Source of the DNA: Streptomyces rugosispiralis
GTDB taxonomy: Bacteria; Actinomycetota; Actinomycetes; Streptomycetales; Streptomycetaceae
Direction: 5' to 3'
Assembly: GCF_024505145.1 (NCBI RefSeq)
Contig: NZ_JANIAA010000001.1
Coordinates: 248,001 to 312,000 of the forward strand
DNA length: 64,000 nt
Both the position numbers and the translations under genes were made by a program. The notes under the pieces were generated by a model. The model searched no databases. It was given only the letters and a program-made list of their open reading frames with translations, and was not told the DNA's origin. Positions 43,622-51,706 of this stretch are shown in pieces. Position 1 is the stretch's first letter. Each line of letters starts with the position of its first letter.

Positions 43622-43917
43622 CGAGCCGCGCCCTCCGCTTCTTTGATCAATGCTGAAACAGCCGGAAGGGCGATACGCGAGCTATTCGCCGCTCCTTCCG
43701 GATCACAACATGATCATCGGTCGGGCCAATGGCCGCACAGGGCCGAAGAGTCCAGTGGCGGGGTCGAAGGTCCCTGATTGCCGGCGGTTCGGCCGGAGCG
43801 GCCCGAATCCAGCGAAGGGTGCTCCGACCATCGTGCGGCTTCGGTCAGCAGAGATCTGACCATGCTGTTCGCCGACCATCGGCGTCGCTGCGCCGACCGC
43901 GCCGACCGCGCCGAGAA
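43622..43917. other. Intergenic region between ctaD and the phn operon end
   Basis: This 296-bp gap holds a CCGGAAGG/CCTTCCGG inverted repeat just upstream of ctaD and the DosR-type boxes at 43723-43774. I find no gene in it. The left part is ctaD promoter; the right end receives the phn operon. Confidence 0.5.
43723..43774. promoter_or_regulatory. DosR/DevR-type boxes upstream of ctaD
   Basis: GGGTCGAAGGTCCC (43761-43774) fits GGGNCNNNNGNCCC exactly. GGGCCAATGGCCGC (43723-43736) has one mismatch, and a two-mismatch copy at 43740 starts 21 bp before the exact box. They lie 100-150 bp upstream of the ctaD start. Confidence 0.5.
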
Positions 43918-45129
43918 TCAGGGCTCATAGCAGTCGAGCAGATCGACCGCGTTCAGCGTGCGGAAGTCGTCGAGCCGCTCGCGGAGCGTGGCGTGGTCCC
44001 AGTCCCACCAGGCGAGCCGCTCCAGCCGCTCCGCGATCTCGGGCGGCTGCCGGAACCGGATGACCCGCGCCGGCACGCCTGCGACGATCGCGTACGGCGG
44101 GACGTCCTTCGTGACGATCGCGCCCGACGCGATCACCGCCCCGTTCCCGACGACCACGTCCGGCTTCACCTGCGCCCCGTGCCCGATCCATGTGTCGTGC
44201 CCGATCGTCGTCCGGCGGGAGCGCCGCCGCGCGAACCACTCCGCGTCGTCCTCGGCGTCGGGCCAGTACCTCGCGGAGCGGTACATGAAGTGGTGCAGGC
44301 TCGCCCGGTCGAGCGGGTGATCGGTCGCGCCGATCCGCACGAAGCTCGCGATGTTCGAGAACTTCCCGACGGTCGTGTTCGCGAGGTCGCAGTACCGGTC
44401 GCAGTAGCTGTAGTCGCCCAGCTCGACGTCGGCGAGCCGAGAGCCCTGCCCGACCTCCGTGTATCGGCCGAGCGTGCCCGCGACGACGGTCGAGCCCTCG
44501 TGCACGATCCCCGCCGCCGGCACCGCGCCCGATCCGTAGACCGACGCGGAGACGGCGCCCGGCGCGGAGGTGCGGCGCGGAGTTGCCCGGATGACGCGCA
44601 GCAGTGCGGCGGCGCCCTCCGCGATGGTTCCGTCGTTGTGGATCTCCGCGTCCACCGCGTAGTCGGGGGCGGGATCGGGGCGGTGGAGCCGTCGGGCCAT
44701 GTCGTCCGCGTCCTCCCGGCCCCTGGTCCGCAGTCGGCTCGCCCGGACGGCTTCGGAGACCGTGACGCGGACGACGACAAGGTGCTCGTAGCGTGCCGCC
44801 AGTTCGCCGAGCACGGCTCGGGACACGTTCACGACGACGGAGCGTCCGCCCCTGATGTCGTCGTCGATCCCGACCGGGATCCCGTACCGCAGGCCGTGTG
44901 CGTTCCACTCGATCGCGAAGTGGCCCGCCTCGGAGGCGATCCGGAATTCTCGCGCGGACCTCGGGAGGTGGTTTTCGCCCGGCCCGGGTGCACGCGTGAT
45001 GTGCCGCTGCGGCAGGGAAACGTCCGGACCCGCATGGCGTCGGCTCTCCGCGATGAGCGCGTCCTTGCCGACGCCGCTCGCTCCGACGATCGCGACGAAC
45101 GCGCCCGGGCCGATTTTCTGTGTGGTCAT
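43918..45129 (-). CDS. phnN: PhnN fused to a hexapeptide-repeat acyltransferase
   Basis: This 403-residue protein joins two phn activities. Residues 1-185 are PhnN-like ribose 1,5-bisphosphate phosphokinase (Walker A VGASGVGKD near 15-23; QRHITRAPGPGENH; NVSRAVLGELAARYEHLVVVRV), which makes PRPP. Residues about 195-403 are a left-handed beta-helix acyltransferase of the phosphonate-associated type (GSRLADVELGDYSYCDRYC, HHFMYRS, TTIGHDTWIGHGAQVKPDVVVGNGAVIASGAIVTKDVPPYAIVAGVPARVIRFR). In other phn clusters these are usually separate genes. The ATG overlaps the phnM stop by 4 bp. Confidence 0.88.
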   Translation of the reverse strand: MTTQKIGPGAFVAIVGASGVGKDALIAESRRHAGPDVSLPQRHITRAPGPGENHLPRSAREFRIASEAGHFAIEWNAHGLRYGIPVGIDDDIRGGRSVVVNVSRAVLGELAARYEHLVVVRVTVSEAVRASRLRTRGREDADDMARRLHRPDPAPDYAVDAEIHNDGTIAEGAAALLRVIRATPRRTSAPGAVSASVYGSGAVPAAGIVHEGSTVVAGTLGRYTEVGQGSRLADVELGDYSYCDRYCDLANTTVGKFSNIASFVRIGATDHPLDRASLHHFMYRSARYWPDAEDDAEWFARRRSRRTTIGHDTWIGHGAQVKPDVVVGNGAVIASGAIVTKDVPPYAIVAGVPARVIRFRQPPEIAERLERLAWWDWDHATLRERLDDFRTLNAVDLLDCYEP

Positions 45130-46301
45130 GCGACGCGCACGCCCTTCCGGTACACGGTGCGGACGATCGGCACGCTCAGCCCCGCCGGGTGCTCCGGGGT
45201 GCCGGGCAGCGCGTGTGTGCGGACACGCACCAGATCACCGCGCTTGCCGACGGTGATGTCGCCCCGGTCGTCCAGACCGACGGCCTTGGCGGGGTTGGAG
45301 CTGATCAGCTTGACGGCGTCCTCGAGACGGATCGTTCCGTCCGCGACGAGTTGGAAGGCGGCCTGCATGGGGCTGGAGGGCACGTAGTCGGACGAGAGGA
45401 CGTGGAGCAGCCCTCGTTCGAGGAGCGCCGACGCGGCCACATTTCCGGACTGGCTGCCGCCGCGCACGATGTTCGGCGCGCCCATGACGACCGACAGGCC
45501 GTGGGCGACGGCGGACTCGGCAGCCACGATCGTGGTGGGGAACTCGGCGATGCGCACTCCGAGTCCGACGGACTCCGCCACGTGCTCGGCCGTCGCGTCG
45601 TCGTGCGCCGCCAGGGCGATGCCGCGCCGGCGCGCCGCCTCGGCGACGGCGTGGCGGTTCCGGTCGGCGTGCAGGCGCGACTCGCGCAGGAGTTCGTCAA
45701 CGTACACGTCGATGTTGCTCTCGGACACGAGTCCCTTGCCGATGTAGTACTTCTTGAACTCGGCGAGGTCGTGGAACTGCCGCTGGCCGGGGGTGTGGTC
45801 CATCAGTGACGCCAGTCGCACCAGCGGGTGGTCCGCGAACTCCTCGAACCGGTCCAGGCAGTCCTCGGCGGACACCTCGCATCGGAGGTGGATCGCGTGG
45901 TCGGCCCGGAACGCTCCGGCCGCCGCCGCGGTGGTGATCGCGTCCATCAGCCGCCGGGCCGAGCGGGTCACCGTCTCGCGGTTGCTCGGCTCCGATCCGA
46001 GCCGGACCGCGTCGAGAACGGTGGTGGCACCGGCGGCCGTCATCTGAGCGTCGTGCGCGAGCACGGCGGGCATCGCCTCCCAGTGCACGCCGGGCCGGGG
46101 ACGGAGGTGGTACTCGACGTGGTCGGTGTGCAATTCGACGATGCCGGGCAGCAGGTAGTCGCCGTCGAGGTCCTCCCCCGCCGCCACGATGCCCGTGCTG
46201 ATGTCGGCGATCCGGCCGTCCCGGACGGCCACCGAGCCGAGGATGGCCTCATCGCCGAGCACCACGCGGGCATTGGTCAGAACGAGTTCGTCGTGGGTCA
46301 T
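45126..46301 (-). CDS. phnM: Alpha-D-ribose 1-methylphosphonate 5-triphosphate diphosphatase
   Basis: This 391-residue amidohydrolase-superfamily enzyme has the metal motif ELHTDHVEYH near residue 55, later LAAHDDAT (metal His/Asp) and VLSSDYVPSSPMQAA. PhnM removes pyrophosphate from the PhnGHIL product, giving the 5-phosphate substrate of PhnJ. Its length matches E. coli PhnM. Overlaps at both ends place it mid-operon. Confidence 0.95.
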   Translation of the reverse strand: MTHDELVLTNARVVLGDEAILGSVAVRDGRIADISTGIVAAGEDLDGDYLLPGIVELHTDHVEYHLRPRPGVHWEAMPAVLAHDAQMTAAGATTVLDAVRLGSEPSNRETVTRSARRLMDAITTAAAAGAFRADHAIHLRCEVSAEDCLDRFEEFADHPLVRLASLMDHTPGQRQFHDLAEFKKYYIGKGLVSESNIDVYVDELLRESRLHADRNRHAVAEAARRRGIALAAHDDATAEHVAESVGLGVRIAEFPTTIVAAESAVAHGLSVVMGAPNIVRGGSQSGNVAASALLERGLLHVLSSDYVPSSPMQAAFQLVADGTIRLEDAVKLISSNPAKAVGLDDRGDITVGKRGDLVRVRTHALPGTPEHPAGLSVPIVRTVYRKGVRVA

Positions 46302-47011
46302 CGGGAGCCCTCCAGCGGGTGGAGTGAGTGGATGCGGAACGGGGCGCCGGGTTCGTTTTCCACGAAGAGGGCGAGCGCGCCGAGGGTGACGTCGCGGTCG
46401 AGGCAGTCGCGGAACCAGTGCCGCAGTGTCTGTTCGACCTGGTCCTGCCGGTCGTCCGGCACGCGGTCGGTGAGGGTGAGGTGGAACCGGAACTCGTCGA
46501 GCACGTAGGGGTATCCGAGTTCGGTGAGCAGGGTGCGCTGGCGTTCCGTGAGCGTGTGGGGTTTCCGCCGCGCGAGCTCCTCGGGTGTCGCCGCTGCCCG
46601 GAAGTGATCCAGTCCGGTCACGACGGACGCGGCGAGCGCGTTCAGGGCCGGGGCGTCCTCGCCGGGGGTGAGCGCGTAGAACCGGCTGATCCGGCTGACC
46701 GTGAGCCGCGGAATCGTGACCCGCGGGGTCGACGCGGCCAGTCGTGCGGTGGCGGTGGCGACGTCGGCGACGGTGTGTCCGGGGGCGAGGCGGAAGGGTG
46801 GTTTGAGGGTGCCGTGGAAGCCGTACCGGCGCGCGTCGTGAGTGATCCGGTCGATGGCCGGGCGTGTCCACCCTTCCGGCACGCCCCGGGGGGTGGCGCG
46901 GCCGGTGACGCTTCGCCCGAGCCAGGATTCCGCGCGCTCGCGCAGCAGCGTTCCTGTGGTGTCGGTGTTTCCCATGCCTGGTGCGGCGTAGATCGCGTAC
47001 CGGTGACTCAC
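46298..47011 (-). CDS. DUF1045 phosphonate-associated 2H phosphoesterase
   Basis: This 237-residue protein begins at GTG 47011, overlapping the phnL stop. The N-terminus RYAIYAAPG and two H-x-T motifs (GFHGTLKPPF near 85 and FRFHLTLTDRV near 180) define a 2H phosphoesterase of the DUF1045 type often linked to C-P lyase. As phnP is absent here, it is a good candidate for opening the 5-phosphoribosyl 1,2-cyclic phosphate made by PhnJ; that role is inferred. Confidence 0.85.
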   Translation of the reverse strand: MSHRYAIYAAPGMGNTDTTGTLLRERAESWLGRSVTGRATPRGVPEGWTRPAIDRITHDARRYGFHGTLKPPFRLAPGHTVADVATATARLAASTPRVTIPRLTVSRISRFYALTPGEDAPALNALAASVVTGLDHFRAAATPEELARRKPHTLTERQRTLLTELGYPYVLDEFRFHLTLTDRVPDDRQDQVEQTLRHWFRDCLDRDVTLGALALFVENEPGAPFRIHSLHPLEGSR

Positions 47012-47727
47012 GCCGCCACCTTGCTCATCGGGGTGAAGTCCTCGACCGGCACGACGCGGTCCGCGACGGTTTCGCGGACCTCCGCGTCGTGGAAGATGCC
47101 GAGCATCGCGGTGCCCGCTTCGAGCTTCTCGGCGATCAGCTCCACGACCACGCGGCGGTTGCGGGCGTCGAGGGAGGCGGTGGGCTCGTCCAGGAGCAGC
47201 ATCGGCAGGTCGGCGATGAAGCCGTGCGCGACGTTGACCCGCTGCTGCTCGCCGCCGGAGAACGTCGCCGGCGGTAGCCCCCACAGGCGGTCCGGAATGC
47301 CGAGGCGGGACAGCAGCTCGGCGGCGCGCTCGCCCGCCTCCGTGGCGTCGACACCCCGCGCGACGAGCGGTTCGGCGACGACTTCGAGGGCGGGCACACG
47401 GGGCACACAGCGCAGGAACTGGCTGACATATCCCATGGCGTGGCGACGGGCGGCGAGGATCTCTCTGGGGTTCGCGGTCGCGATGTCGATGTCGATGTTC
47501 CCGGCGCGAAGGCGCACACCGCCGCGATCGACGGCGTAGTTGCCGTACACCATCTTCAGGATCGAGCTTTTACCGGCGCCCGACGCGCCGCCGAGGACGA
47601 CGCACTCCCCGGCGCTCACGTCGAAGTCGAGCCCGCGCAGCACGGCGAGTCGCTGCCCGCCCTGCAGATGCATGGTGAAGGTCTTGTCCAGGCCGGAGAC
47701 GGCGAGGGTCGGCTGGTCGGTGGTCAC
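47008..47727 (-). CDS. phnL: C-P lyase ABC-type subunit PhnL
   Basis: This 239-residue ABC-family ATPase has Walker A GGASGAGKSS near 48, signature FSGGEQQRVNVAHG, Walker B LLLDEPTASLD and a divergent H-loop (IFHDAEVRE). The GYVSQFLRCVPRVPALEVVAEPL segment is PhnL-typical. PhnL acts with PhnGHI in attaching the phosphonate to ATP ribose; it is not a transporter ATPase. It starts three bases after the phnK stop. Confidence 0.93.
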   Translation of the reverse strand: MTTDQPTLAVSGLDKTFTMHLQGGQRLAVLRGLDFDVSAGECVVLGGASGAGKSSILKMVYGNYAVDRGGVRLRAGNIDIDIATANPREILAARRHAMGYVSQFLRCVPRVPALEVVAEPLVARGVDATEAGERAAELLSRLGIPDRLWGLPPATFSGGEQQRVNVAHGFIADLPMLLLDEPTASLDARNRRVVVELIAEKLEAGTAMLGIFHDAEVRETVADRVVPVEDFTPMSKVAA

Positions 47728-47730
47728 GGG

Positions 47731-48510
47731 TCACCCTTGCAGGATTGAGGAGACGAGCAGCTGTGTGTACGGGGCCTGCGGATCGTCCAGCACCCGGTCG
47801 GTCAGACCGGACTCGACGACCCGGCCGTCCTTCATCACCAGAGTCCGATGAGAGATCAGGCGGGCGACGGCGAGGTCGTGCGTGACGATGATGACGGCCA
47901 GTTCCAGATCGCTGACGAGCGAACGGATGAGGTCGAGCAGGCGTGCCTGCACGGAAACGTCCAGGCCGCTGGTCGGCTCGTCCATGAACACCAGGCGCGG
48001 TGAGACGACGAGGTTCCTGGCGATCTGCAGCCGCTGCCGCATACCACCGGAGAACGCGGCGGGGGTGTCGTCGACCCGGTCCCGGGGGATCTCGACGCGT
48101 TCGAGCCAGTCGGTCGCTTCCGCTCGGATGCGCCCGTAGTGGCGCCATCCGTTGGCCATCAGCGGCTCACCGACGTTGCCGCCGGCGCTGACCTGCATGC
48201 GGAGCCCGTCCGCCGCGTTCTGGTGCACGAAGCCCCACTCGCTGCGCCAGAGCCGGCGCACCGCGCTTTCGCTGAGCTCCGCGAGGTTCGCGACGTCACC
48301 GTCGTGAAGCCGGTATCGGATGCTGCCCTCGCTGGTGTCCAGGCGCTGCGAGAGGGTGCCGAGCAAGGTGGACTTGCCGGACCCGGATTCGCCGACGACC
48401 GCGAGCACCTCGCCCGGCCACAGGTCGAAGTCGACACCGCGACAGCCGAACCGGTCACCGTATCGATGGCTGACGTTTCGCACTTCCAGGAGCGGACGCT
48501 CGTCGCTCAT
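47731..48510 (-). CDS. phnK: C-P lyase ABC-type subunit PhnK
   Basis: This 259-residue ABC-family protein has Walker [10 protein letters not shown] near 36, signature FSGGMRQRLQIARNL, Walker B VFMDEPTSGLD and VTHDLAVARLI. The SEWGFVHQNAADGLRMQVSAGGNVGEPLM stretch is PhnK-specific. It associates with the PhnGHIJ core complex. The ATG at 48510 overlaps the phnJ stop. Confidence 0.94.
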   Translation of the reverse strand: MSDERPLLEVRNVSHRYGDRFGCRGVDFDLWPGEVLAVVGESGSGKSTLLGTLSQRLDTSEGSIRYRLHDGDVANLAELSESAVRRLWRSEWGFVHQNAADGLRMQVSAGGNVGEPLMANGWRHYGRIRAEATDWLERVEIPRDRVDDTPAAFSGGMRQRLQIARNLVVSPRLVFMDEPTSGLDVSVQARLLDLIRSLVSDLELAVIIVTHDLAVARLISHRTLVMKDGRVVESGLTDRVLDDPQAPYTQLLVSSILQG

Positions 48511-49370
48511 GAGGCGGCCTCTTCGTTGTCGGCGCGAGCGGCTGTCCGCTCGCAATGGTCGCTGTCCGAGCAGGCGTACATGGCGCCGCCGGCGTTGTCG
48601 GTGATGATCTGGTCCAGATACACGCCGGTGGACCCGCAGATCGCGCACGGCTGGTCGAAGCTCTGCGGTTCGAACGGATAGTCCTCGAACCCGAGGCTTT
48701 CGACGTCGGTGTGCGGCGGGATGGCGTAGATGCGCTTCTCACGGCCGGCGCCGAAGATGTGCAGCGCCTGGCTCTGGTGGAGCTTGGGGTTGTCGAAGCT
48801 CGGCGTCGGCGACGGCGCCATCAGGTACCGATCGTTCACCAGCACCGGGTAGTCGTACGTCTTGGCGATATGCCCGTACTTGGCGATGTCCTCGTACAGC
48901 TTGACGTACATCAGCCCGTACTCGTTGAGCGCGTGCATGCGACGGGTCTCGGTCTCGCGGGGCTCGAGGAAGCGCAGCGGCTCCGGGATCGGCACCTGGT
49001 AGACCATGATCTGCCCTTCGCCGAGGGGCGTCTCGGGGATGCGGTGCCGGGTCTGGATGATCGTCGCGTCCTCGGTGCGGGTCGTGGTCGGCACGCCCGC
49101 CACCAAGTTGAAGAACGCACGGATCGACACCGCGTTCGTGGTGTCGTCGGCGCCCTGGTCGATCACCTTGAGCACGTCGTCGGAGCCGATGATCGCCGCG
49201 GTGAGCTGCACGCCGCCGGTGCCCCAGCCCCGGGGAAGCGGCACCTCGCGGGAGGCGAACGGGACCTGGAAGCCGGGGATCGCGACGGCCTTGAGCAGCG
49301 TCCTGCGGATCATCCGCTTCGTCTGCTCGTCGAGGTAGCCGATGTTGTACTCGATCTGCTGGGCGCTCAC
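48507..49370 (-). CDS. phnJ: Carbon-phosphorus lyase catalytic subunit
   Basis: This 287-residue radical-SAM enzyme carries the unusual PhnJ cluster motif CAIC-X21-C followed five residues later by another Cys (ACSDSDHC), matching the [4Fe-4S] ligands and thiyl-radical Cys of E. coli PhnJ. It cleaves the C-P bond of ribose 1-phosphonate 5-phosphate. The N-terminus (YNIGYLDEQTKRMIRRTLLKAVAIPGFQVPFASREVPLPRGWGTGG) is family-typical. The GTG start overlaps the phnI stop. Confidence 0.96.
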   Translation of the reverse strand: MSAQQIEYNIGYLDEQTKRMIRRTLLKAVAIPGFQVPFASREVPLPRGWGTGGVQLTAAIIGSDDVLKVIDQGADDTTNAVSIRAFFNLVAGVPTTTRTEDATIIQTRHRIPETPLGEGQIMVYQVPIPEPLRFLEPRETETRRMHALNEYGLMYVKLYEDIAKYGHIAKTYDYPVLVNDRYLMAPSPTPSFDNPKLHQSQALHIFGAGREKRIYAIPPHTDVESLGFEDYPFEPQSFDQPCAICGSTGVYLDQIITDNAGGAMYACSDSDHCERTAARADNEEAAS

Positions 49371-50452
49371 GCGTTCGTCTCCCGCTTGCTTCCGGCGTTG
49401 TCGTGGAAGTCGCGCCGCAGCCGCCGGATGAGGTGCAGCTCGGCCTGGAAGTCGACGTAGTGCGGGAGCTTGAGGTGCTCCACGAAGCCCGCGGCCTGCA
49501 CGTTGTCGGCGTGGCTGAGCACGAACTCCTCGTCCTGCGCGGGGGCGACGATCCGCTCCTGGAACTCGTCCGCCCGCAGTGCACGGTCGACCAGCGACAT
49601 CGACATCGCCTTCCGCTCTCCGCGCCCGAACACGAGCCCGTAGCCGCGGGTGAACTGAGCGGGGGTGTCCGCGTTACCGGTGAACTGGTTGATCATCTGG
49701 CATTCGGTGACCTCGATCCGCCCGAGCGGCACCGGGAACCCGAGCTCGGGTGCGTCGAACTCGACCTCGACCTCGCCGACACGGATCTCACCGGCGAACG
49801 GGTGCGTGCTCCCGTACCCGCGCTGGGTGGAGTACCCGAGGGCGAGCAGGAACCCTTCGTCACCGCGAGCCAGTCCCTGGAGGCGCTCCGCCCGGGTCAT
49901 CGGGAACACGGTGGGTTCGCGCGTCAGGTCGGCCGGTTCCGGGTCTGTCCAGTCCGCGGCGCGGTCCGGCTCGAGGAGAGCGTCCGAGCCGAGCAGGTCG
50001 GACACGCGCGGCATGGGCACGGCGTCGGCGCCGGTGTCCGTCGGGCCGTCGCCGGTGGGGTCGGCGAACAGCCGGTGCGTGTAGTCGAACGTGGCACCGA
50101 GCTGCTGCCCGCCGGGGATGTCCTTGAACGTCGCGGACACGCGGCGCTGCGGGGCGAGCCCGGCGGTGTCGATCGGTTCGGAGTAGCCGAATCGCGGCAG
50201 CGTGGTCCGGTAGGAACGCACCAGCGTGATCGCCTCGAGCACGTCGCCCTGGCACTGCAGGATTGCTCGCGCCGCGAGCTTCGGGTCGTAGAGCGACCCT
50301 TCGGTCATCACCCGGGACACCAGGACCGGGAGCTGGCCGGCGACGGCGTCCCGGCCGATCGCCGGGATGCCGGGATCGCCGCGGCCTTCCTTGGCGAGCA
50401 ACGCGTGCGCGTTCGCGATCGCCTTCTCGCCGCCCTTGACTGCGACGTACAT
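49367..50452 (-). CDS. phnI: C-P lyase core subunit, nucleosidase-type PhnI
   Basis: This 361-residue protein starts MYVAVKGGEKAIANAHALL, as PhnI does; longer in-frame reading upstream overlaps phnH and is not used. Typical segments are RDAVAGQLPVLVSRVMTEGSLYDP, YTHRLFADP and the C-terminal LSHADNVQAAGFVEHLKLPHYVDFQAEL. With PhnG, H and L it installs the phosphonate at C1 of the ATP ribose, releasing adenine. Confidence 0.95.
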   Translation of the reverse strand: MYVAVKGGEKAIANAHALLAKEGRGDPGIPAIGRDAVAGQLPVLVSRVMTEGSLYDPKLAARAILQCQGDVLEAITLVRSYRTTLPRFGYSEPIDTAGLAPQRRVSATFKDIPGGQQLGATFDYTHRLFADPTGDGPTDTGADAVPMPRVSDLLGSDALLEPDRAADWTDPEPADLTREPTVFPMTRAERLQGLARGDEGFLLALGYSTQRGYGSTHPFAGEIRVGEVEVEFDAPELGFPVPLGRIEVTECQMINQFTGNADTPAQFTRGYGLVFGRGERKAMSMSLVDRALRADEFQERIVAPAQDEEFVLSHADNVQAAGFVEHLKLPHYVDFQAELHLIRRLRRDFHDNAGSKRETNA

Positions 50453-51078
50453 CAGGCCTCCTGACCCTGGTCGGACACCGCGCGCAGACGCGTGGTGCGA
50501 GGAAGTGCGAGGACCCGGTCGTCGCTCGCGACGAGCAGATCGACGCCGCGGGGGAACAGCGCGCCATTGCGCGTCCACGCGGCCAAGAACCCCGCGGGCG
50601 CCCACGGGGCCTCGATCTCGGCCTGGCCGTCAATGCCGGGACCCGTCGCGGTGAAACGCGCCCCGACGCCCGGGGTCCGCGCGTCGAGGACGACGGTGGC
50701 CGACTGGTGAGGCGCGTCATCGGTGCCGAGCGCGAGCTCATCGAGAGCCGGGAGCGTGTCCGGGGTGGCGAGGACGAAGTTGGCCGACCCATGCCCGGTG
50801 GCCACCCGCGCGCCGGTGTGGAACGCCAGGTACGAGGTCACGTCGGGGTTCTCCGCCGCCGTCCGGTGCAGCCACACCGACACCTCCTCGTCGAACAGGG
50901 TCAGCGCGACGGCCGCGAGCCCCGTGCCGAGCGCCTCCGGTGCCTGAGCGGGACCGGCGATCCGATACGAGCGGCCGGGGTGGGCGAGCGCGTCGAGGAT
51001 GGCGCGGAACACGCGCTGCCCCTCCGTCGGCGGATCGGCGAACCCGGGCGTCGGCACGGCGGTGGACGTGGTGTTCAT
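50452..51078 (-). CDS. phnH: C-P lyase core subunit PhnH
   Basis: This 208-residue protein has the PhnH pattern PGFADPPTEGQRVFRAILDALAHPGR, LTLFDEEVSVWL and GFLAAWTRNGALFPRGVDLLVASDDRVLALPRTTRL. It is a structural subunit of the PhnGHIJ core. Its stop shares one base with the phnI start. Confidence 0.94.
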   Translation of the reverse strand: MNTTSTAVPTPGFADPPTEGQRVFRAILDALAHPGRSYRIAGPAQAPEALGTGLAAVALTLFDEEVSVWLHRTAAENPDVTSYLAFHTGARVATGHGSANFVLATPDTLPALDELALGTDDAPHQSATVVLDARTPGVGARFTATGPGIDGQAEIEAPWAPAGFLAAWTRNGALFPRGVDLLVASDDRVLALPRTTRLRAVSDQGQEA

Positions 51079-51548
51079 ACGTGTTCCCTCGCGACCGTGA
51101 AGAAGTCGACCTTGGTGCTGCGCGCCTCGGCGTGTCGGACGTCGTCGTGGGACGCCTGGCCACGCTCCAGCGGCGCGAGGACGTCGTTGAGCACCTGTGC
51201 GCGCAACTTCTCGTCCGCCAGCAGACCGTCGAACGCCGCCGCGAACCAGGCGTGCTCGAAGTCGGTCCCGAGCACGTACGCACTGCCGACGGTGGCCGCC
51301 GCGAGCGGGCCGCCGTGAAGCCGTACTGTGGCGCGGGTCACCGTCGCCTCACCGAGGTTGAACCGGTCCCCACCGGCGCCCACCCGGCCGCGGACCATGA
51401 CCAGCCCCGCTTCGGGGCCGCGGATCGCCTCGATCTCGGGGGGCGCTTCCCAGGCACCCCAGGCGTCGGCGAGCTGACGGGCGGACGCCTGCGCAAGGGT
51501 CCGCATCCACCGCCTTCGCGCCGCGTGGGTCTCAGTCGGAGTCGTCAC
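51075..51548 (-). CDS. phnG: C-P lyase core subunit PhnG
   Basis: This 157-residue protein starts at GTG 51548 after GGAGG, preferred to the in-frame TTG at 51560. Segments RRRWMRTLAQASARQLADAW, FNLGEATVTRATVRL and GSAYVLGTDFEHAWFAAAFDGLL are PhnG-like. It is the first gene of the phn operon. The divergent PhnF-like gene and paired AGCT elements lie upstream. Confidence 0.94.
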   Translation of the reverse strand: MTTPTETHAARRRWMRTLAQASARQLADAWGAWEAPPEIEAIRGPEAGLVMVRGRVGAGGDRFNLGEATVTRATVRLHGGPLAAATVGSAYVLGTDFEHAWFAAAFDGLLADEKLRAQVLNDVLAPLERGQASHDDVRHAEARSTKVDFFTVAREHV

Positions 51549-51564
51549 TCGAACCTCCAAATTT

Positions 51565-51627
51565 GTCCAGCTCTTTGGATGAATTGACCGTAACGAGGCC
51601 CTCTTGGAATCATCTATCTAGCTGGAC
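51565..51627. promoter_or_regulatory. Paired operator candidates in the phnG/phnF gap
   Basis: GTCCAGCT (51565-51572) and its exact inverse AGCTGGAC (51620-51627) lie 47 bp apart. The right copy is inside the spacer of a TTGGAA-N18-GAATAT promoter (51604-51633) reading toward the regulator; the left copy abuts the phnG ribosome site. This arrangement suits autorepression plus operon repression by the GntR protein. Confidence 0.5.
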
Positions 51628-51706
51628 GAATATCGGATGGACGCGAGGCGAACGCGCGATCGAGTTGTCCGCGGGGTCATGGGCAGGCGGGTACTGTTCG
51701 GCCACC

